This document shows positions 6,391 through 10,334 of a stretch of 10,334 nt of DNA, in pieces. The position numbers and the translations under genes are program-made. Origin of the DNA: Chloracidobacterium sp. UBA6041. GTDB taxonomy: Bacteria > Acidobacteriota > Blastocatellia > Pyrinomonadales > Pyrinomonadaceae. Numbering within the stretch: position 1 is the stretch's first letter; each line of letters begins with the position of its first letter. The DNA lies in the NCBI GenBank assembly GCA_002427845.1, contig DIYZ01000070.1:1734-12067 (forward strand). The letters are read 5' to 3'. The notes under the pieces are model-generated. The model was given only the letters and a program-made list of their open reading frames with translations. It had not been told where the DNA came from and did no database searches.

Positions 6391-7467
6391 ATGGATTCCA
6401 CCTCCCCGCCATATGATGCCGTCCTGGTAGTTTCTTTCGGCGGCCCGGAAGGAATGGGCGACGTCATCCCGTTTCTGGAAAATGTGCTGAAGGGCCGTAA
6501 CGTGCCACGAGAGCGAATGCTTGGCGTTGCGAAGCATTACGAGTTGTTTGGCGGCGTCAGTCCTATCAACGAACAAAATCGAAAACTCGTCTCGGCACTC
6601 GAGCAGGAACTGGCAACTAATGGACCACGTCTGCCGGTCTATTTCGGCAATCGCAATTGGCATCCGCTGCTTCGCGATACATTGCGCGAAATGCGTGACG
6701 ATGGTGTGAAAAACGCGCTCGCCTTTGTCACCTCCGCCTACAGTTCTTATTCGAGTTGCCGGCAGTATCTCGAGAATATTGCCGCTGCGCGCGAAGCAGT
6801 TGGACCCGACGCACCACAAGTCGAAAAGCTCCGCGCTTTTTACGACCACCCTTTGTTCATCGAAGCAAACGTCGCCCGGATTGCGGAGGCGCTCGCGAAG
6901 TTTCCCGAAAAACAACGTGCAACTGCGCCCCTTATCTTTACGGCGCACAGCATTCCCGCGTCGATGTCCCAAAACTGCGACTATGAATCGCAGCTTAAGG
7001 AGACGAGCCGGCTGATTGCCGACGAGGTTTCTGTAGGGGCGGGGCTCGTCCCCGCCTGCAATCGCGATGGCTCAGTCCCGACGGGCAGCGACAAAGCCTG
7101 CGCCTACAAGTTGGTCTTTCAGAGCCGCAGCGGTCCACCGGCGCAGCCGTGGTTGGGACCTGATGTTCGTGATTATCTAAGGGACTTGCACGGGCTGGGT
7201 GCCAAAGAAGTGGTGCTGGCGCCCATCGGATTTGTTTCCGACCACCTGGAGATAATTTACGATCTGGATACGGAGGTGTTGTCACTTTGCCAGGAGCTGG
7301 GATTGAAAATGGTTCGTGCAGAAACTGTCGGCGCCCATCCTTCGTTTATCAAAATGATTCGCGAACTGATCATGGAGCAACTCGATCCAGCGACGCCGCG
7401 TAGATTTCTCGGCACTCGGGAACCTGCCGCTGTCACCTGCCAGTTCGGTTGCTGTTTGCCTGGTTGA
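6391..7467 (+). CDS. hemH: Ferrochelatase, probable [2Fe-2S] type, with repeat-derived insertion
   Basis: Inserts ferrous iron into the porphyrin ring: protoporphyrin IX in the classical route, coproporphyrin III in the coproporphyrin-dependent route. The 358-aa protein begins with the family's AVLVVSFGGPEG strand. It has the active-site histidine in FTAHSIPASM (His186) and the glutamate in APIGFVSDHLEIIYD (Glu287). Cys123 in SAYSSYSSCRQY plus Cys350, Cys354 and Cys355 in the tail TCQFGCC match the layout of bacterial ferrochelatases that bind a [2Fe-2S] cluster through one inner and three C-terminal cysteines. Residues about 214-238 are an in-frame insertion encoded by a palindromic element (7032-7108), placed just before the conserved YKLVFQSRSGPP strand; the protein is about 20 residues longer here than I expect. 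The ATG at 6391 has no clear Shine-Dalgarno, but no better start exists. Which porphyrin it uses cannot be settled here, since no chdC/hemQ or coproporphyrinogen oxidase of the other route is in view. Confidence 0.95.
   Translation: MDSTSPPYDAVLVVSFGGPEGMGDVIPFLENVLKGRNVPRERMLGVAKHYELFGGVSPINEQNRKLVSALEQELATNGPRLPVYFGNRNWHPLLRDTLREMRDDGVKNALAFVTSAYSSYSSCRQYLENIAAAREAVGPDAPQVEKLRAFYDHPLFIEANVARIAEALAKFPEKQRATAPLIFTAHSIPASMSQNCDYESQLKETSRLIADEVSVGAGLVPACNRDGSVPTGSDKACAYKLVFQSRSGPPAQPWLGPDVRDYLRDLHGLGAKEVVLAPIGFVSDHLEIIYDLDTEVLSLCQELGLKMVRAETVGAHPSFIKMIRELIMEQLDPATPRRFLGTREPAAVTCQFGCCLPG
7032..7108. mobile_element. Palindromic short repeat element inserted in hemH
   Basis: Terminal inverted repeats TGTAGG (7032-7037) and CCTACA (7103-7108) bound 77 bp. 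Inside are a GC-rich hairpin GGCGGGG-CTCGT-CCCCGCC (7038-7056), the palindrome ATCGCGAT (7061-7068) and a second weak stem (GGGCAG at 7083-7088 with CTGC-G-CC at 7098-7104). The translation contains VGAGLVPA, a peptide that from memory recurs where such GTAGGGGC...CCTACA elements fall within genes of environmental bacteria. It has no coding capacity of its own, so it would be a non-autonomous, REP- or MITE-like element. No second copy is in this window. Confidence 0.6.
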
Positions 7468-7558
7468 TAAGAATGCGGCTTTACCGCCGCGATGATGCCG
7501 ATAATCCGCCGAATCAGTCAGTAGCAAAGAGGTACCATTTGGCTGAACGCACATTTAG

Positions 7559-9082
7559 ATGAAACGCGTCGTAATCATTGGCGGTGGCATCACGGGTCTG
7601 GCTGCGGCGCATAGAATTATCGAGCGCAAACAGCAAGGTGCCAAACAAGTTGAGGTAACGCTTCTCGAAGCGAGCGCTCAGCTTGGCGGCATCATTCAAA
7701 CCCGGCAGCGCGATGGTTTTCTCCTTGAACGCGGCCCTGATTCGTTCATATCCGAAAAACCTGAGGCCCTGGAACTTGCAAAGCGCCTCGGTCTCGAATC
7801 CCGCCTGATCGAAACCAATAAAAACTACCGGCGAAGTTTCATCGTCAGGCGCGGGCGACTGCTGCCCGTGCCCGAAGGATTTCATTTGTTGGCTCCCGCG
7901 CGGTTGTGGCCCTTTTTACGTAGTCCGATTTTCAGTTGGCCCGGGAAAGCCCGAATGGCATTGGATCTGATCCTCCCGCGCCGGGACAGGAACGGGGACG
8001 CGGACGAAAGTTTGGCGCAGTTTGTGCGGCGCCGACTGGGCCGTGAAGCGCTCGAGCGCATGGGCCAACCGATGGTCGGCGGAATCTACACAGCCGATCC
8101 GGAGCAACTGAGTTTACTGGCAACGATGCCGCGCTTTCTGGAGATGGAACGCAGACATCGAAGCTTGATTCGCGCGTTGCGGAAAGCGGGCGTTGGGTCG
8201 ACGGGCCAAAGTCAGACCGCCAGGGAGGGCCCGAGGATCGAAGAAGGAACCAGCGGCGCCCGCTATAATCTTTTTCTTTCTTTCGATCGCGGGATGCAGG
8301 TCCTCAGCGAAAAACTCTCAGAGAGAATTGCAGATTTTGATTCTCGAATTTCGGATGGGCATCATCCGCCGCAAAGCTCGATCCGCTTAAGCACGGCCGT
8401 GGAATCTCTCGCCCTGAAGCGAGACACGACAGCGACTGCTGAAGCGCCGCAGTGGGTTATCAAAACTGATCGCAGTGAAACGCTGATGGCCGACTCACTT
8501 TGTCTCGCCTTGCCCGCGTATATTAGTGCGAAGTTGCTACGCGAATTGGATAATGCGTTGGCCCATGAACTGGATGAAATCTCCTACGCGTCGAGCGCCA
8601 CAGTTAACCTCGCCTATAAACGTGAAGACATTCCGCATCTGCTCGATGGTTTTGGTTTCGTCGTGCCGTTTATTGAAAAGCGGACCCTGATGGCCTGCAC
8701 CTTTAGTAGTGTGAAGTTTGCAAACCGGGCGCCGGATGGCTGCGCTTTGTTAAGGGGTTTCGTCGGCGGCGCCTTGCAACCGGAGCTGCTCGACCTCACC
8801 GAGGCAGAATTGATTTCGCGTGTGCGCGCGGACTTGCGCGACTTGCTTGGAATCGAGCGGCCGCCGCTTTTCACCGAAGTGTCCAGGTGGGATCGCTCGA
8901 TGCCGCAGTATCACCTTGGCCACCTTGCGCGGCTAGAGAGAATCGCAGCATGCGTTGCTCGTCTGCCCGCTCTCACTCTCGCCGGGAATGCTTTTTCCGG
9001 TACCGGCATTCCCGACTGTATTCGCAGTGGTGAAGCTGCCGCGGACACAATTCTAGCTTTTCTGCTCCCGATCCTCAGCTAG
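7559..9082 (+). CDS. hemG: HemG/HemY-type FAD-dependent protoporphyrinogen (coproporphyrinogen) oxidase
   Basis: Oxygen-dependent flavoenzyme that oxidises protoporphyrinogen IX, or coproporphyrinogen III in the CgoX branch, to the aromatic porphyrin for the ferrochelatase. The 507-aa protein opens with the Rossmann motif VVIIGGGITGLAAAH (glycines 8, 10, 13), followed by LLEASAQLGGIIQT (the ribose-binding acidic residue at the end of strand 2) and FLLERGPDSF. The core has MGQPMVGGIYTADPEQLS and GARYNLFLSFDRGM. The C-terminal FAD-binding motif is LAGNAFSGTGIPDCIRSGE (474-492). A loop around 210-230 is charged and variable, as in relatives. The ATG at 7559 directly follows an in-frame TAG, so no upstream start is possible. 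A purine-rich AGAGGT lies 25 nt away, too far to be its ribosome-binding site. It follows hemH by 91 bp, matching the Bacillus hemE-H-Y order. The substrate cannot be decided from sequence alone. Confidence 0.93.
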   Translation: MKRVVIIGGGITGLAAAHRIIERKQQGAKQVEVTLLEASAQLGGIIQTRQRDGFLLERGPDSFISEKPEALELAKRLGLESRLIETNKNYRRSFIVRRGRLLPVPEGFHLLAPARLWPFLRSPIFSWPGKARMALDLILPRRDRNGDADESLAQFVRRRLGREALERMGQPMVGGIYTADPEQLSLLATMPRFLEMERRHRSLIRALRKAGVGSTGQSQTAREGPRIEEGTSGARYNLFLSFDRGMQVLSEKLSERIADFDSRISDGHHPPQSSIRLSTAVESLALKRDTTATAEAPQWVIKTDRSETLMADSLCLALPAYISAKLLRELDNALAHELDEISYASSATVNLAYKREDIPHLLDGFGFVVPFIEKRTLMACTFSSVKFANRAPDGCALLRGFVGGALQPELLDLTEAELISRVRADLRDLLGIERPPLFTEVSRWDRSMPQYHLGHLARLERIAACVARLPALTLAGNAFSGTGIPDCIRSGEAAADTILAFLLPILS

Positions 9083-9108
9083 GCAATTTCTTATCCAGCC
9101 CCCCGCAG

Positions 9109-9270
9109 TCGATTCGAGCCCTGGCTCTCTATATCTTGTTCAAAGAAAGGCCCGACCTTATTACCGCTTCGCACAAAGCTGAATTCGGAGAACTGATGGA
9201 GCCAGTATTTAGAGCCGAACAAGAAGGACAGTTCCAGCAATGGTATGAGCGGACTAATCCCGAAACCTAA
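9109..9270 (+). pseudogene. Protein-like open stretch without a clear start (gene relic or small ORF)
   Basis: The frame reads SIRALALYILFKERPDLITA, then SHKAEFGELMEPVFRAEQEG, then QFQQWYERTNPET and a TAA. Its composition looks like a genuine soluble helical protein, not random translation. It stays open back into the end of hemG with no ATG. The internal ATG at 9196 (24 codons) has GGAG 5 nt upstream; a TTG at 9136 has no Shine-Dalgarno. I do not recognise the family. Either it is the C-terminal remnant of a lost gene or a very small expressed ORF. Beyond it, the 16 bp before the brnA stop hold nothing. Confidence 0.3.
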
Positions 9271-9286
9271 GGACGAAGCGAGAATT

Positions 9287-9580
9287 CTACGCAGCCCTCT
9301 TCACTGCCGACTCGAGAATTTCGTGCAGTAACGTCTGGTACGGGCGTCCCTTTTTCGCAGCGAGCTTACGCAGCTTTGCCAGAAGCGCAGGATCGATACG
9401 AAAGGCAATTAGCTGCTTCGCTTGTCCGGTCTTCGGCCTACCCACACGAGTGGCTTTTGCTAACTCAGCATTGGTCGACTCCGGAACATCGCTAAAATCG
9501 ATCTCCCGATCCGGAATATGCTTTTCGCTCTTTGCGCGAGGCTTGTCGCGCGCTGATGATGCGAATTGTTTCTTGGTCAT
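9287..9580 (-). CDS. brnA: BrnA-type antitoxin
   Basis: A 97-aa antitoxin of the BrnA/CopG-like kind, expected to bind and neutralise the BrnT ribonuclease and to repress the operon through its ribbon-helix-helix. The N-terminal part is basic and flexible. The family stretch EIDFSDVPESTNAELAKATR (about 26-45) is followed by VGRPKTGQAKQLIAFRIDPALLAKLRKLA, the strand and first helix, and GRPYQTLLHEILESAV, the second helix. AAGGA lies 7 nt before the ATG at 9580, and no later Met or other good start exists. The gene follows brnT in the usual toxin-antitoxin order. Its first 89 bp overlap, in another frame, what was once the 3' end of brnT. The antitoxin frame is intact while the toxin is broken. 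Confidence 0.8.
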   Translation of the reverse strand: MTKKQFASSARDKPRAKSEKHIPDREIDFSDVPESTNAELAKATRVGRPKTGQAKQLIAFRIDPALLAKLRKLAAKKGRPYQTLLHEILESAVKRAA

Positions 9581-9786
9581 CGGACTTCCTTAACGTGTAA
9601 ACCAATAATATGATACGGCCCAATTACCGAAGAGCCCAGCCGCTTGAATCGTCGTTCATGATCAGAATGGCCCTGGTCTTCCCAGTCGAGTGCCTCGTCA
9701 TCAGCGAATACCGTGGCCGCCTCCTCGAAGGAAATACCGTGTTTTTCAAAGTTGGTTATAGCCTTTGAAGCATCCCATGAGAACAC
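9492..9786 (-). pseudogene. brnT: BrnT-type toxin gene, frameshifted
   Basis: BrnT is a RelE-fold ribonuclease that cuts RNA and arrests growth. The frame from GTG 9786 reads FSWDASKAITNFEKHGISFE, then EAATVFADDEALDWEDQGHS and DHERRFKRLGSSVIGPYHII, a textbook BrnT N-terminus. It then turns to GLHVKEVR and stops at 9577. One base further in frame, the same strand reads VYTLRKSDDQETIRIISARQ followed by ASRKERKAYSGSGDRF and a TAG at 9492. That is the expected BrnT C-terminus with the conserved IRIISAR. Dropping one G of the GG at 9602-9603 restores a full protein. A longer reading from TTG at 9870 adds a Pro/Cys-rich extension unlike the family, so I prefer the GTG. As written, the toxin lacks its basic C-terminal third and is probably inactive. 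A sequencing or assembly error is the main alternative. Confidence 0.75.
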
Positions 9787-9941
9787 ATTAGCGTATATAC
9801 ACTGCTTCTTTGGCGGAGGGCAAGGACACTGCGAGTAATTGCCCCACCCGGAACCCGTCGGTGCGCCCAAACTGTCAATTGACTCGCGAATCGATCAGGC
9901 GTAGAAGCATATCGGCACCTCTATCAACAAAAGGAGTCGCG
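9787..9941. other. Divergent intergenic region, brnTA to NTF2-like gene
   Basis: A 155-bp spacer between the minus-strand toxin operon and the plus-strand NTF2-like gene. It holds the 10-bp palindrome GTCAATTGAC (9874-9883) overlapping the -35 of the rightward promoter candidate. On the minus strand, TTGCCC (4/6) followed after 18 bp by TATATA (about 9793-9798) could drive brnT as a nearly leaderless message. No gene is supported here. Confidence 0.4.
9879..9907 (+). promoter_or_regulatory. Candidate sigma-70 promoter for the NTF2-like gene
   Basis: TTGACT (9879-9884, 5/6) and TAGAAG (9902-9907, 4/6) are separated by 17 bp. Transcription would start near 9914, about 28 nt before the ATG at 9942, leaving room for the AAGGAG ribosome-binding site. 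Found by eye. Confidence 0.45.
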
Positions 9942-10334
9942 ATGCCAGGTGAGTCGTCTGCTCAGCCAACCTCTAAAATTAAGATCGAGCAACTGCTGAG
10001 GCAGTTGAATGATGAATGGGTCAAGGCGCTCGTCAGAGGCGATGGCGAGACGCTCGATCGCATCATGGCTGACGACTTTTTCTTTGCCTACCCTTTCGAA
10101 GGCGACGATAAGGCGCAGCTCATAAGCGATGTCGCTTCGGGCGACGTGCGCGTGGAGCACCTTAATCGCGAAAATGTCGGCGTCAGAATCTGGGGTTCGA
10201 CGGCCGTTCTCACCGCGAAAGATTCAGCCCGGTGGTTCTACCAGGGCCGAGACTTTAGCGGCCATTACAAGATCATTCACGTTTATACCTATCGTGACGA
10301 CCGCTGGCAGCTCGTGTCGGTGCAAGCTTGTCCC
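9942..10334 (+). CDS. NTF2-like (DUF4440/SnoaL-type) domain protein, 3' truncated by the window
   Basis: An open frame of 131 codons without a stop runs off the right edge. The start is firm: AAGGAG (9931-9936) lies 5 nt before ATG 9942. After about 14 polar residues comes a helix (IEQLLRQLNDEWVKALVRGD), then ETLDRIMADDFFFAYPFEGD and strands containing NVGVRIWGSTAVLTAKDSA, HYKIIHVYTYRDDRWQLVSV and QACP. The pattern of helix, acidic DDF turn and final WQLVSVQA strand is that of DUF4440, a cone-shaped NTF2-like fold found in small ligand-binding or isomerase-like proteins. No signal peptide is present, so it is probably cytoplasmic. Catalytic activity cannot be assigned. Family members usually end within a few residues of WQLVxxQA, so little is likely to be missing. 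Confidence 0.85.
   Translation, partial: MPGESSAQPTSKIKIEQLLRQLNDEWVKALVRGDGETLDRIMADDFFFAYPFEGDDKAQLISDVASGDVRVEHLNRENVGVRIWGSTAVLTAKDSARWFYQGRDFSGHYKIIHVYTYRDDRWQLVSVQACP

Noticed and set aside
6373..6972. Minus-strand 199-codon open frame opposite hemH
   Set aside because: Antisense shadow of a clearly coding ferrochelatase; no family features and no ribosome-binding site.
7477..7493. GCGGC/GCCGC stem in the hemH-hemG spacer as a terminator
   Set aside because: Only five base pairs and no T-run; it lies inside a likely operon.
7514..7885. Minus-strand 123-codon open frame opposite the hemG start
   Set aside because: Antisense of the conserved FAD-binding domain; its translation resembles no family.
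9602..9603. Programmed ribosomal frameshift as the explanation for brnT
   Set aside because: No slippery heptamer or following strong stem is visible; a simple one-base insertion is the plainer reading.
9787..9870. N-terminal extension of BrnT from TTG 9870
   Set aside because: The added 28 residues are Gly/Pro/Cys-rich and unlike BrnT, which normally begins right at the F-x-WD motif; the GTG at 9786 fits better.

Overview
The window looks like a stretch of a Gram-negative environmental bacterial chromosome, most probably Acidobacteriota (Blastocatellia/Pyrinomonadaceae-like). This is inferred from three things: an ECF sigma / zinc-finger anti-sigma / DUF4097 cluster, a hemE-hemH-hemG gene order, and short palindromic repeats of a kind I associate with such genomes. 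No rRNA, tRNA, CRISPR array or insertion sequence is visible.

Left half (125-4981, all minus strand): an envelope-type regulatory operon, read from right to left. It has an ECF sigma factor, a membrane-anchored zinc-finger anti-sigma factor (ATGA overlap with the sigma gene), and an exported DUF4097-type beta-repeat protein 21 bp further on. After a 358-bp non-coding gap carrying a promoter candidate comes a second, larger DUF4097 protein. That protein has two beta-solenoid halves with an 18-residue period, joined by a charged R/E/Q-rich helical linker. A candidate sigma-70 promoter and a perfect 18-bp palindrome lie just upstream of the sigma gene.

Middle (5206-9082, plus strand): hemE (TTG start), hemH and hemG/hemY, the last three enzymes of porphyrin and heme synthesis, in the same order as the Bacillus hemEHY operon. 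HemH carries the cysteines of a [2Fe-2S]-type ferrochelatase. It also contains an in-frame insertion of about 77 bp made of a palindromic repeat element. A second kind of short repeat (CTTTGCG units with an inverted copy) fills the hemE-hemH gap.

Right end (9083-10334): a protein-like open stretch of 54 codons with no clear start (probable gene relic or small ORF), then a minus-strand BrnT/BrnA toxin-antitoxin pair, then an NTF2-like (DUF4440/SnoaL-type) gene that runs off the window. The BrnT toxin is broken by an apparent +1 frameshift. Its missing C-terminus (TIRIISAR...) can be read in another frame inside the brnA start region, while the antitoxin is intact.

No wholly new system is evident. 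The most interesting points are the frameshifted brnT with intact brnA, the palindromic element inside hemH, and the period-18 solenoid proteins tied to an ECF sigma factor.
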